From an uncultured bacterium (GTDB lineage Bacteria > Cyanobacteriota > Vampirovibrionia > Gastranaerophilales > Gastranaerophilaceae): a stretch of 64,000 bases of DNA. Shown piece by piece: positions 16,229-24,951 of this stretch (within the stretch, counting starts at the first letter, position 1; the number at the start of each line of letters is the position of its first letter). The DNA is taken from NCBI GenBank assembly GCA_902777855.1, contig CACYVN010000006.1:1-64000 (forward strand), in the 5' to 3' direction. The notes beneath the pieces are model-generated. The model was given only the letters and a program-made list of their open reading frames with translations. It had not been told where the DNA came from and did no database searches. A program made the translations under genes and the position numbers.

Positions 16229-16540
16229 AAATGCAAAAATAATTCCTAAAGTTTGGAAAATCTTAGTATACTTGTTATTCAAAAATTTTTCATTAGTTAT
16301 TCTTTTCCAACTGATAATCTCAAAAACATAAATAAAGAAAGTTAACAAATAAAAAATTATATTTAGAGCTAAAATTAACAGGAAAAGAAAAGCAAATGCT
16401 ATACCAGAAAATCCACTATAAGGTGAAAACATCGCAGAAATAATAGAAATTAAAAAAACACATAACAGCAGAAATATTATCCATCCACATATAGATAAGA
16501 AATTAAAACTATATCTATTTCTAAATTTATCTAAAAACAT
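16148..16540 (-). CDS. three-helix membrane protein, array unit
   Basis: A 130-residue protein with three hydrophobic segments (about 14-33, 45-72 and 95-122) and a polar loop SWKRITNEKFLNNKYTK between the second and third. The first ten residues are identical to those of the next unit at 16599-16991, and the C-terminal half is nearly so. No Shine-Dalgarno is seen; TAAGAT ends 6 bases before the ATG with TTGTTT 17 bases upstream (16547-16575). Function unknown; arrays of such proteins beside a helicase-nuclease recall defence effectors, but that is speculation. Confidence 0.7.
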   Translation of the reverse strand: MFLDKFRNRYSFNFLSICGWIIFLLLCVFLISIISAMFSPYSGFSGIAFAFLFLLILALNIIFYLLTFFIYVFEIISWKRITNEKFLNNKYTKIFQTLGIIFAFLPIMMVVFFLIVGFIQNIIYDIRSID

Positions 16541-16598
16541 AAGTAAATCTTACAAAAAAACGAAAAGAAAAACAATGATTATATCGAATTAAACAACT

Positions 16599-16991
16599 TT
16601 AATAAATACTGCGGATATCATATATTATGTTCTGAATAAAGCCAACTATAAAAAAGAATACAACCATCATTATCGGTAAAAATGCAAAAATAATTCCTAA
16701 AGTTTGGCATATTTTAATGTATTTGTTATTCAAAAATTTTTCGTTGGTTATTCTTTTCCAACTGATAAGTTCAAATACGTATACAAAAAAGGTAATTAAA
16801 TAAAATAAAATATTAACAATTAATATACCTAAAAATGTAATGCCCACACTCCAAGCATGTGCTGTGTTTCCAACAATATATTCAAAATATAGCTCAGGGT
16901 ATGTAAATATTGTAAATAGTGCAAATACAATCCACCCACAAGCAGATAAAAAATTGAAACTATAACGATTTCTAAATTTATCTAAAAACAT
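16599..16991 (-). CDS. three-helix membrane protein, array unit
   Basis: A 130-residue paralogue of 16148-16540. N-terminus (MFLDKFRNRYSFNFLS) and C-terminal half are conserved, whereas residues 25-60 between helices 1 and 2 differ strongly, including length-neutral replacement. Conservation of ends with a variable middle suggests recombination or diversifying selection on an exposed loop. The promoter (16998-17026: TTGTTT, 17 bases, TAAGAT, 6 bases, ATG) is the same as in the previous unit. It is divergent from the helicase-nuclease gene at 17158. Confidence 0.7.
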   Translation of the reverse strand: MFLDKFRNRYSFNFLSACGWIVFALFTIFTYPELYFEYIVGNTAHAWSVGITFLGILIVNILFYLITFFVYVFELISWKRITNEKFLNNKYIKICQTLGIIFAFLPIMMVVFFFIVGFIQNIIYDIRSIY

Positions 16992-17115
16992 AAGTAAATC
17001 TTACAAAAAAACGAAAGGAAAAACAACTATGACAAAAACTCAAGATTTTAAATTCATATCCCTTAAACTGATGATGTGAAGTTGTTGATTTTCGCCTAAA
17101 ATAGTGTAAAATAGA

Positions 17116-17140
17116 GTAGGTTGGCGTTGCCACGCCGACA
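17116..17140. repeat. GTAGGT hairpin repeat upstream of helicase
   Basis: GTAGGTTGGCG...CGCCGACA, a 7-bp stem hairpin, ends 17 bases before the helicase start. It is the noncoding counterpart of the in-frame copy at 8576-8600. Confidence 0.65.
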
Positions 17141-17157
17141 TTTATAAGGGGAAGTCA

Positions 17158-20100
17158 ATGTTACAGGAAGCTACAAAAGCACTAAATTCGGCATTTAACA
17201 ACAGTTTTATAAAGAAAATCAGCCAATATCTTCACGATTGCGTGCGTGAAGAAGTCAAAAGTTCCACATTTAGAAACCTCAAGGGCGATAAGGATAACAA
17301 ATGGATTTTCTTAAAGGAAAAGGAAACTCTTTTAACAGACGGTCTTGATTATTTAAAACTTGACGGTGCAAACCCTAATCTGACCGAACTTATGATTCAG
17401 AGCGAAAACAATTCAAGAGATAAATACCTCATTTACGGTTATATGTTTTTGGTCGGCAGAAACGGAAAATCCAAACGCCGTAATGAATTTTTAACTCCGC
17501 TTTTGTATGTTCCGTGTAAACTTGAACGAAACGGAGTAAATATAAACTGTATTCGTCAGGAAGATATTTTGTCTTTGAATACCGGTGCTTTGGCATCTTT
17601 AATGAAGAAAAGTGATGACGATGATGAAGTGGATTCTTTTTTGGAAGGTATTTTGGACGTTGTGCCTGATGTGCCTATCACAAAAGAAAAAATGGATATT
17701 TTTCTTACCACATTAAAATCACTTATTCCTGATGTTGAAATCATGCTTGATGGCAGCGAAGATGCTGATGAAGATAATGTTTCGAGAGATGAAACTCCGG
17801 ATTATTCAAATGTTGAAATCAATGGCGATAACCTTGATGAGATTATTGAAGACGATATTCAGCAGCAAAAACAAAAATATGAGGGAGATCTTAAAAAACT
17901 CTGTGTAACTTATCAAAGTGCAATTATTTTAACTAAACGCCCAACGGTTACGGCAGGAGTTTTGCACGAACTTTTGCAGATAGCGGAAAAACCGAGCGGG
18001 GTTTATCGTGAAACAACTTTGTCTGTTATTAATGATGAATATAATCAGGCAGTTGAAAGAAATACAATTAAAGATGATAATGCTCCTTTTTATCCGATTA
18101 CTCCGTTGTCTTTGAGTGATTCACAGGAGCAGGTTATTAAAAATCTTGAAAACAATAAATTTATTGCGGTACAAGGTCCTCCTGGGACAGGGAAATCTCA
18201 GACAATAGTCAATCTTGCCGCTCATTTAATAGCAAACGGAAAAACAGTTTTAATTGCATCCCGTATGGATAAGGCAGTGGATGTCGTGGCAGACAGACTA
18301 AACAGTCTTGGAGCTCCCTATCTTGCTTTGCGTGCCGGAAGATTAAATTACCAAAGACAATTGAGTAATCAGTTAAAAGATTTGACAAATAACAAAATTA
18401 ATCTTGATGATGATGTAGAAGATTACATTTTTGCAGATGTTGATGATATGAAAAAACATCTTGATATTATTCGTGATACCGAAAATAAATGCGAAAATAT
18501 CATAAAACTTGAACGAAAATGGCATGATTTGCGTGATGAAATTAAAGAACACGCACTTAGTGTCGGCGAGATGCAATATATTAAACGACCGCTTAAAAAA
18601 TCTGAGATAGACAATATCAATGATGTTATCAAAACTCTGACTGATAATATGGAAAAAGCTGGATTTTTTGCGGGTTTGAAAAATATGTCAAGTTTAAGAC
18701 AGCTCAAAAAAATCCTCGATTTGAAAGATTTTGAAGTTGAGAGTGAAAATCTTGATCGCTTAAAAATCGAACTTGATTTTATTACCCAAAAATGGCAGTT
18801 AAGAAAGATTGAAGCGGATATTCAAAAAATCGGTAATCTTCACGTTATGATGGAGCAAATTCGCCAACTCAAAAGAAAACAGAAATCTTTGGCAATAAAT
18901 ATCCTAAAAAGTTCCCGTCGCGAGGCTTTAAAATCACTTTTGCGAGATGCAAAAAAAGTTCGCAGAATAAAAATTCATTCAAAGGCTCTTGTTAGCAACA
19001 GAAGAAAAAATTCAGAAAATATACTTGAAACAGAAGATTTCAAGCCGTTATTAGAGGCGTTCCCGTGCTGGTGTGTTACTACTTATGCGGTATCTGACAG
19101 TTTGCCTTTAAAACCCGGAATGTTTGATGTTGCAATTATTGATGAGGCTTCGCAGTGTGATATTGCAAGTTGTTTCCCTATAATGTATCGTGCAAAAAAA
19201 TCGGTTATAGTAGGAGATGATAAACAATTACCGCATCTGTCATTCCTTGAAAAAGCAAAAGAACAGTCGTTTTTGAGTCAATACGGAATCCCTGACAAGT
19301 ATCAATTGATGTGGAGATTCAGAACAAACTCTATGTTTGATTTGGCGGATTATTATTCAATGAATTCCGTTATGCTTGATGAACATTTCAGAAGCCTTCC
19401 GCCTATAATCAATTTTTCTAACCGTGAATTCTATTCGGACAGAATAAGAGTTATGCGCAAGGACAAACTTGATGAAAAAGTTTTGGATTTGGTCAAAGTT
19501 CAAGATGGAAAAGTTGATTCTGATGCAACCAGAAACCTGCCTGAAGTCGAAGAACTTGTCAAAGTTTTGCATGAAATTATTGTGGATGACGAAAAAAATA
19601 ACCCCGATAATCCGACAACAATCGGAATAATTTCACCTTTTAGAGCGCAGGTTGAACAACTGAAAATTTCTGTACCAAAAGTTTTGTCTGATTACATGAT
19701 TAAAAAACACCAAATTGAAATTGGTACGGCGCATACCTTCCAAGGTGATGAAAGAGATATAATGCTTATTTCATGGGCATTTGCAAACAATTCTCACCCG
19801 CAAAGTATTACATTTATTCAAAAACCGAATTTGTTTAATGTTGCGATTACAAGGGCGAAAAATAAATGTATAAACTTTGTTTCTCACGATATTGAAACAA
19901 TGTCAGAAGGGCATTTCAGAAATTATATTTCTTACATCAAAGAGTATTTGGAACGCAAACGCGCGCTTGCAAATGACGAAATAGATGCAAATATTTATAA
20001 AAATTCATTTGAAAAAGAAGTAGCTGATGAAATCCGTAAACTTGATCATCATGTACTTGCGGGGGTAGATATTGCAGGTTTGAGTGCGGATTTGGTAGTT

Positions 20101-20277
20101 GACGATAAATTCATACTTGAAATTGATGGTGTTGAAGATAAGCAAAAATCAAATATATCAAATATGAAAAAACAATCAATACTTGAAAGAAGCGGATTTA
20201 AGGTTAAACGTATAACTTTCAGAGAATGGCAATATTCGCCAAAAGCTTGTTTAGACAGAATTTTGACAATTGATTAA
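17158..20277 (+). CDS. SF1 (Upf1/Dna2-like) helicase with C-terminal nuclease domain
   Basis: A 1039-residue protein. Helicase motifs in order: Walker A GPPGTGKS (340-347), Walker B IIDEAS (660-665), VGDDKQLPH, DEHFRS, THTFQ-type AHTFQGDERD and VAITRAKN near residue 897. Residues about 940-1030 form a restriction-endonuclease-like fold of the MTES_1575/DUF559 group: a helix with Glu (FEKEVADEI), then ADLVV, LEIDG (Asp978, Glu988, Asp990) and a Lys-rich helix. Such fusions are often defence or DNA-processing proteins. A very acidic linker lies around 155-230. AAGGGG precedes the ATG. It stands alone, divergent from the membrane array. Confidence 0.85.
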   Translation: MLQEATKALNSAFNNSFIKKISQYLHDCVREEVKSSTFRNLKGDKDNKWIFLKEKETLLTDGLDYLKLDGANPNLTELMIQSENNSRDKYLIYGYMFLVGRNGKSKRRNEFLTPLLYVPCKLERNGVNINCIRQEDILSLNTGALASLMKKSDDDDEVDSFLEGILDVVPDVPITKEKMDIFLTTLKSLIPDVEIMLDGSEDADEDNVSRDETPDYSNVEINGDNLDEIIEDDIQQQKQKYEGDLKKLCVTYQSAIILTKRPTVTAGVLHELLQIAEKPSGVYRETTLSVINDEYNQAVERNTIKDDNAPFYPITPLSLSDSQEQVIKNLENNKFIAVQGPPGTGKSQTIVNLAAHLIANGKTVLIASRMDKAVDVVADRLNSLGAPYLALRAGRLNYQRQLSNQLKDLTNNKINLDDDVEDYIFADVDDMKKHLDIIRDTENKCENIIKLERKWHDLRDEIKEHALSVGEMQYIKRPLKKSEIDNINDVIKTLTDNMEKAGFFAGLKNMSSLRQLKKILDLKDFEVESENLDRLKIELDFITQKWQLRKIEADIQKIGNLHVMMEQIRQLKRKQKSLAINILKSSRREALKSLLRDAKKVRRIKIHSKALVSNRRKNSENILETEDFKPLLEAFPCWCVTTYAVSDSLPLKPGMFDVAIIDEASQCDIASCFPIMYRAKKSVIVGDDKQLPHLSFLEKAKEQSFLSQYGIPDKYQLMWRFRTNSMFDLADYYSMNSVMLDEHFRSLPPIINFSNREFYSDRIRVMRKDKLDEKVLDLVKVQDGKVDSDATRNLPEVEELVKVLHEIIVDDEKNNPDNPTTIGIISPFRAQVEQLKISVPKVLSDYMIKKHQIEIGTAHTFQGDERDIMLISWAFANNSHPQSITFIQKPNLFNVAITRAKNKCINFVSHDIETMSEGHFRNYISYIKEYLERKRALANDEIDANIYKNSFEKEVADEIRKLDHHVLAGVDIAGLSADLVVDDKFILEIDGVEDKQKSNISNMKKQSILERSGFKVKRITFREWQYSPKACLDRILTID

Positions 20278-20279
20278 AA

Positions 20280-20522
20280 TTAAGCAGTTTTGCGCTGCTT
20301 ATTAGGTGCCCCGACGGTTGCGACAAGGGTTTCAATTACACGGGGCATCTGACAGATAAATGAATAATGTCCCTGCGAAAGCGAGCATTTTTTACAATCG
20401 CAGTTTATTTCATAGCATTCAAGTGCCTGCTGTGTCCAGTTTTGAGTAATAGAATCAGAAATTTCCTCATTTGCAGGCGAATAATATTCATCCTCCAAGT
20501 CCAAGTCTAACCATTCGTCCAT
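20280..20522 (-). CDS. small Cys-rich protein
   Basis: An 80-residue protein with an acidic N-terminus (MDEWLDLDLEDEYY) and a cysteine cluster C-X5-CDCKKC-X9-C around residues 36-58, which could hold zinc. A clean AAAGGG ribosome site 6 bases before the ATG supports translation. It converges on the helicase gene with two bases between stops. I do not recognise the family. Confidence 0.6.
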   Translation of the reverse strand: MDEWLDLDLEDEYYSPANEEISDSITQNWTQQALECYEINCDCKKCSLSQGHYSFICQMPRVIETLVATVGAPNKQRKTA

Positions 20523-20601
20523 AAGATGCCCTTTGTAATTCGTACCCCAATTAAATTATTTACGATATGAACAAGGTTTTTATCCTATATTTGTATGAGA
20601 T

Positions 20602-21495
20602 TTATCTCAAAGCGTTCCAAAAATATCTCTTAACCTTATCAACAAATGTTGCAGGGAAGATTTCATGCGGTTCGATAACCGAAATATCGTAATCTTCAGG
20701 CTGAGTTGCTCTTTGGTATTTCAAATCCGTTTTACCAAAAAGCATTACATAGCCGACTTTGTAGCCGTCAGGAATTTCCAAATATTGACACAAGTCAGGG
20801 ATTAATTTCAGTGCAATTTCTGCAAATCCGCACCACAAAGTTCCGACTCCCAAACTTTGAGCGTAAAGTTCAAAGTAACTTAATAAAATTATCGGGTCAA
20901 CAGGTGCGCACGGTGCAGTTACAGGCACAGACACAACCAACATGTGCGGTGCGCCTCTGAAAATTACATCTTTGCCGTCTATAAATTGTTGTTTGAATTT
21001 TTCAAATTTCTTTGATACAGGAAGCCATTTGTTTGATAAAAGTGCTTTTTTGATAGTATTATTAGTTCTGTTTCTGAATCTGTTCATAACTTCAATATCA
21101 TCAATGAGTGCGATATGGAGTTTATGGTTATTACAGCCTGTCGGAGAATATTTGAGCATATCTTTGAGTTTTTGCATAGTCGCTTTGTCAAGATTTTCCT
21201 GCCTATAATTTCTAATGCTTTTTCTGTGCTGAATAAGGTTCAAAACCTGCTCATCAGTCGGCAAATTGGTATCACAAATGTCTGAATCCTCAGGCTTTTT
21301 GTTGCATATTGAAATTGCACCGGCAGGACAAATTGCAAAACAATGCTGGCATTTCATACAATATTGCTCATTTCCGGATTTTACAAGCGGAAATCCTTCT
21401 TTATCAAATTCGATAATTCCTGTTGCGCAGTCATCAGAACATTTACCGCAATGAATACATTTTTCCCTGTCCACAACAAAATTCAATTCTGACAT
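20602..21495 (-). CDS. ferredoxin-nitroreductase fusion protein
   Basis: A 297-residue flavoprotein. Residues 1-65 carry two 4Fe-4S ferredoxin motifs (CIHCGKCSDDC and CMKCQHCFAIC); residues about 85-270 are a nitroreductase domain (HRKSIRNYRQE, SPTGCNNH, GTLWCGF). Such proteins probably take electrons from ferredoxin to reduce nitro or quinone compounds through FMN. The physiological substrate is unknown. GAGTGAATT lies before the ATG. The next gene upstream on the same strand ends 11 bases away? No: the membrane gene at 21507 stops 12 bases before this start, so the two are probably cotranscribed. Confidence 0.9.
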   Translation of the reverse strand: MSELNFVVDREKCIHCGKCSDDCATGIIEFDKEGFPLVKSGNEQYCMKCQHCFAICPAGAISICNKKPEDSDICDTNLPTDEQVLNLIQHRKSIRNYRQENLDKATMQKLKDMLKYSPTGCNNHKLHIALIDDIEVMNRFRNRTNNTIKKALLSNKWLPVSKKFEKFKQQFIDGKDVIFRGAPHMLVVSVPVTAPCAPVDPIILLSYFELYAQSLGVGTLWCGFAEIALKLIPDLCQYLEIPDGYKVGYVMLFGKTDLKYQRATQPEDYDISVIEPHEIFPATFVDKVKRYFWNALR

Positions 21496-21506
21496 AATTC
21501 ACTCCT

Positions 21507-21839
21507 CTATTTTAAACACAAAACCGCAAGACTTGCGCAAAAGCATAAAATCTGGATAAATGTGTATATTTTTAATGTTTCATATTTTACAAGTTTTCCG
21601 ATTATAAATGGCGAAATTACACACAAAATCAAAAATATTGACCAAAAATTACGGTTTACTATAATGTCTGAAATAACATAAATACTCAATGCAAGCATAT
21701 ATGGAATCATTCCGCCTGCAATTACATATCCGTAAACGGCTTTGTTTTTCGGATTTTCAAATTTGTGGAATAATCCTGCACATAGCACAAGTATTGCAAC
21801 TATGTTTAAAATTATAGTTATAAGCGTAATTATATTCAT
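21507..21839 (-). CDS. four-helix membrane protein
   Basis: A 110-residue protein that is almost entirely hydrophobic, with four membrane segments (about 3-22, 35-62, 65-85 and 90-109) and no recognisable motif. Its ATG overlaps the stop of the hydrolase gene by 4 bases (ATGA), so the two are translationally coupled; the nitroreductase follows 11 bases later. Function unknown; context suggests it belongs with the aminotransferase-hydrolase operon. Confidence 0.7.
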   Translation of the reverse strand: MNIITLITIILNIVAILVLCAGLFHKFENPKNKAVYGYVIAGGMIPYMLALSIYVISDIIVNRNFWSIFLILCVISPFIIGKLVKYETLKIYTFIQILCFCASLAVLCLK

Positions 21840-22675
21840 ACTGTTTGTAGTTCTCTCTGCTGTGTTTTTTGTGGTGTAAGTTCGTCTAAAAATTCTTTTA
21901 CCGTGTTCATTACAAGTTCTTTTTCGTTATCATAAAGCACCATGTGATAACTGTCATTCAGTTCAATATATTTTTTAATCGACGAAGAAACTCCGTCTAA
22001 TACAACTTTTGCTCCTTTTGTGCTTGAAAGATTATCATATTTTGAATGAATACACAAAATCGGACAAGTTACATTTTTGAGATTTTTTCTGACATTTTTT
22101 GATAATTTCAGTAACCCGTCAACGCAATTAAGCGGATAATTATCCATTCCGATATTTGCTTTTGCGGTTATTTTTGCAAGACTTTTTCTTGTACGTTCGT
22201 TTTTGACTCCGAAGCAATCATCCTCAGGAAATGTATAATAAAATCTGATTATCGTACTAAGTGCAAATGGCAAAAGTGATATTGTCCATGGGATACAAAA
22301 ACCATCTAAAAACAGAGTGGTTGACAGTGCAACAATCCCTGTCAGGTCTTTATTGTGTTCGCCTAAGTAAACTGCCATGGCAGCACCCAAACACAATCCG
22401 GAAACAAAAAACTGATTATAATTTTTGCGTAAACTGTTATATTTACTTTGTGCAAAATCGCACCAGTCTTGCCATGTGACGGTTTCAATTTCGCTTATTC
22501 TGTCACCATGTCCGGGAAAAGAGTAGCAAAAAACATCATACCCGCTTTTGAACAAAAAATCACCGTATTTTTTCATTTCAAACGGACTTCCGGTTAAACC
22601 ATGAAACAAAAGTACGGCTTTATCCGTTTTTTCTGTTTCATTATGCAGAAGTTCAAAATCTATGCTTTCGCTCAC
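21836..22675 (-). CDS. alpha/beta hydrolase with a Cys nucleophile elbow
   Basis: A 279-residue alpha/beta hydrolase of the carboxylesterase/monoacylglycerol lipase kind. LLFHGLTGSPFEM supplies the oxyanion region; the nucleophile elbow reads GLCLGA, with Cys in place of the usual Ser (GxSxG); HSKYDNL gives the Asp and SYHMVLYDNE the His. A Cys-Asp-His triad occurs in dienelactone hydrolases, so activity is possible but substrate and rate may differ. The start is GTG directly after the aminotransferase TAA, with GAGGT 8 bases upstream. Confidence 0.85.
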   Translation of the reverse strand: MSESIDFELLHNETEKTDKAVLLFHGLTGSPFEMKKYGDFLFKSGYDVFCYSFPGHGDRISEIETVTWQDWCDFAQSKYNSLRKNYNQFFVSGLCLGAAMAVYLGEHNKDLTGIVALSTTLFLDGFCIPWTISLLPFALSTIIRFYYTFPEDDCFGVKNERTRKSLAKITAKANIGMDNYPLNCVDGLLKLSKNVRKNLKNVTCPILCIHSKYDNLSSTKGAKVVLDGVSSSIKKYIELNDSYHMVLYDNEKELVMNTVKEFLDELTPQKTQQRELQTV

Positions 22676-24106
22676 TTATGACAACCTCGTAAATAATTGG
22701 TCGATAAGTTCTATTGCCATATCAATTTCTTCATAAGAAATGACAACAGCAGGAACTAATGTAATTGAGTTGTTATAATGACTTCCTTTATTCAGGATTA
22801 TACCGCATTTTTTCCCGTTGTATGTTAAATCACCTTTCAAACCTTCGGCCAAAATATCGTGGCAAAGTTTAGAATCAGGAGTGTAACCGTCTTCTGTTAC
22901 ACATTCAATTCGGAGAGCAAGACCAAGACCGTCAACAGCTCCTATGCGTTTGTGTTTTCTTTCCAAAGATTTTAAACCGTCAAGGAAGTATTTACCTTTA
23001 TTTGCGACTTGTGTTTCAAAATCTTCTTCTTCAAAAGTTTTCATAACTTCATAGCCTGCTCTCATACCGACAGGGTTATTACAGAAGGTTGAATGAGTTC
23101 TGCCGTTTGGCCAAACTTCAGGATTGATAATTTCTTCTCTTGCCCACATACCTGCAAGCGGATTTAAACCGTTTGTTAAGGATTTACCAAATGTTATGAC
23201 ATCAGGTTTAACATCAAAATGTTCTATAGACCAAAGTTTGCCTGTTCTGTAGAATCCCATTTGAATTTCGTCTGCTACAAAAAGTACACCGAAATCGTCT
23301 AAAACTTTTTTGAGTTCTTTAAAGTAGCCTTTTGGCGGAACAATATAACCGCCTGAGCCCTGAACAGGTTCTACAAAGAATGCACCGAATGCACATTCTT
23401 TTGAAGAATGGTCATATAAACCTGCGCAATTATCTTCAAATTCGCGTCTTAATTGTTGTACACAATAGTAATTGCATGAATCACATTTTTTGCCGTAAGG
23501 ACATCTGAAACAATACGGATAAGGAACAAAATGTGCTTCGTCTCCAAAATGCCCGAAAGGTTTTCTGTATCTGTAACCTGCAGTCAAACAGCTTGCACCG
23601 AGTGTTCTGCCGTGAAATCCGCCAAAAAATGAGAATACTCTGTTTTTGTGAGTATAGTTTCTGACCAATTTTAAAGCATCTTCGGTTGCCTGTGAACCGC
23701 CTACATTATACTGTACACGTCCTTTATAGCCAAATCTTTTAATATTTGCTTTAGCAATTTTTTCTGATAACAAAACTTTATAATCGTATAAAAAGTGGGA
23801 TGAAATTTGAGGAAGTGTATCAATCTGATCAACAACAGCATTTCTTATGCGTTCATTTTTATAACCCAAATTACATGATGCAAACCACATCTCTAAGTCC
23901 AAATATGGTGTATCTTCACTGTCATACATAAATACGCCGTTGCAGTCTTTGAATACCTTTGGTACTGCATCGGCATACACTTTATCACCGTGAGAACAAT
24001 ATTCTTTGCCGATTTCTCTTAATTCATCATCAGTATAATCAAGTCTGTCAGCTGTTTTGTTTACGCCAATATTTTCAAGATTCGTATTAATTTCCAATAA
24101 ACTCAT
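22676..24106 (-). CDS. class III PLP-dependent aminotransferase
   Basis: A 476-residue aminotransferase of the aspartate aminotransferase superfamily, class III (ornithine/GABA-like). The PLP lysine is in ITFGKSLTNG, with FVADEIQMGF supplying the cofactor Asp and a GGFHGRTLG loop. Residues about 195-215 hold CFRCPYGKKCDSCNYYC, a Cys-rich insert that could bind a metal or iron-sulfur cluster. The amino donor and acceptor cannot be read from sequence. I chose the Met at 24106 (GGGATGG upstream); 24115 is an alternative. First gene of a four-gene operon. Confidence 0.88.
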   Translation of the reverse strand: MSLLEINTNLENIGVNKTADRLDYTDDELREIGKEYCSHGDKVYADAVPKVFKDCNGVFMYDSEDTPYLDLEMWFASCNLGYKNERIRNAVVDQIDTLPQISSHFLYDYKVLLSEKIAKANIKRFGYKGRVQYNVGGSQATEDALKLVRNYTHKNRVFSFFGGFHGRTLGASCLTAGYRYRKPFGHFGDEAHFVPYPYCFRCPYGKKCDSCNYYCVQQLRREFEDNCAGLYDHSSKECAFGAFFVEPVQGSGGYIVPPKGYFKELKKVLDDFGVLFVADEIQMGFYRTGKLWSIEHFDVKPDVITFGKSLTNGLNPLAGMWAREEIINPEVWPNGRTHSTFCNNPVGMRAGYEVMKTFEEEDFETQVANKGKYFLDGLKSLERKHKRIGAVDGLGLALRIECVTEDGYTPDSKLCHDILAEGLKGDLTYNGKKCGIILNKGSHYNNSITLVPAVVISYEEIDMAIELIDQLFTRLS

Positions 24107-24218
24107 AATTTCCATCCCTATTCAAATAGTGTTAATTTTACATTTCCGATATTTATATTACTACTAAAACACTTAAAAAAAAATTTTTTGCTAATAAATA
24201 TTACAAAAGTGTAAAATT

Positions 24219-24950
24219 TTACTGCATTTCATAAAAGACGGTAAAGGATTCTGTAGTGGAAAGTTTTGCTCTGCCGCCGTGAATCGGCACAAATACAAAC
24301 CCTGCAACATAGAAAGTAATGTTGCCTGCCTGATACAACGGATATACCCAAATAGAACGATTTGCACCGGTTTTTGAAACATGCCCGTGTAAATTAATTT
24401 CTTTGTCGCCGTCATTAATATAAAAATTATCAATCTTTAAGGTTTCCGGCACTCCCATTTTATCGGATGCCGAAAGTGTTTCTACTCTGCCTAAGACAGT
24501 TGTGCCTTTTCCAAATTTTTTGCCTTTTATCTCAAAGTCTTCCGTTGCTACAAAAGGAATAACAGAACCTTCAAGCAAACCTTTTGTTTTTAACTGCTGC
24601 GCAAGCCGGATATGAACGGGAATCTGTTGTTTTGTAAAATCATATTGAGTTTTTGGCAAAATTTTTCTGACTTTTGAAGGGTCAATTATTTTTTCAAAAA
24701 AGAAATCGTCAGGATGTTCTTTTTTTACTATTGCAAAATTTGATGCATTTGAAATAAATTCGCCGTCAATGAGCTCATCCTCAATAGGAACATAATTGTA
24801 CTCGCCTCTTTCGTAAATTCCGAGTTTAAAAACGGAGCCGTTACCGTACATATTCGGATCTAAAAGTTCGTCTCTAATCGGCTCTGTATTCTGCGAAAAT
24901 ACAGGCATGCCAAATGCTATTAATGTTAAAATCAAAAACAGTTTTTTCAT
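24219..24950 (-). CDS. secreted protein of unknown function
   Basis: A 243-residue protein with a signal peptide (MKKLFLILTLIAFGMPVFS, then QNTEP). The mature part is beta-rich, with GSVIPFVATEDFEIKGKKF and KGTTVLGRVETLSASD. These resemble the barrel fold of periplasmic proteins that set pore or outer-membrane properties, but I cannot name a family. Start is one base after the stop of the M48-like gene, so the two are cotranscribed. Last gene of the operon 26290-24219. Confidence 0.75.
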   Translation of the reverse strand: MKKLFLILTLIAFGMPVFSQNTEPIRDELLDPNMYGNGSVFKLGIYERGEYNYVPIEDELIDGEFISNASNFAIVKKEHPDDFFFEKIIDPSKVRKILPKTQYDFTKQQIPVHIRLAQQLKTKGLLEGSVIPFVATEDFEIKGKKFGKGTTVLGRVETLSASDKMGVPETLKIDNFYINDGDKEINLHGHVSKTGANRSIWVYPLYQAGNITFYVAGFVFVPIHGGRAKLSTTESFTVFYEMQ

Positions 24951-24951
24951 A

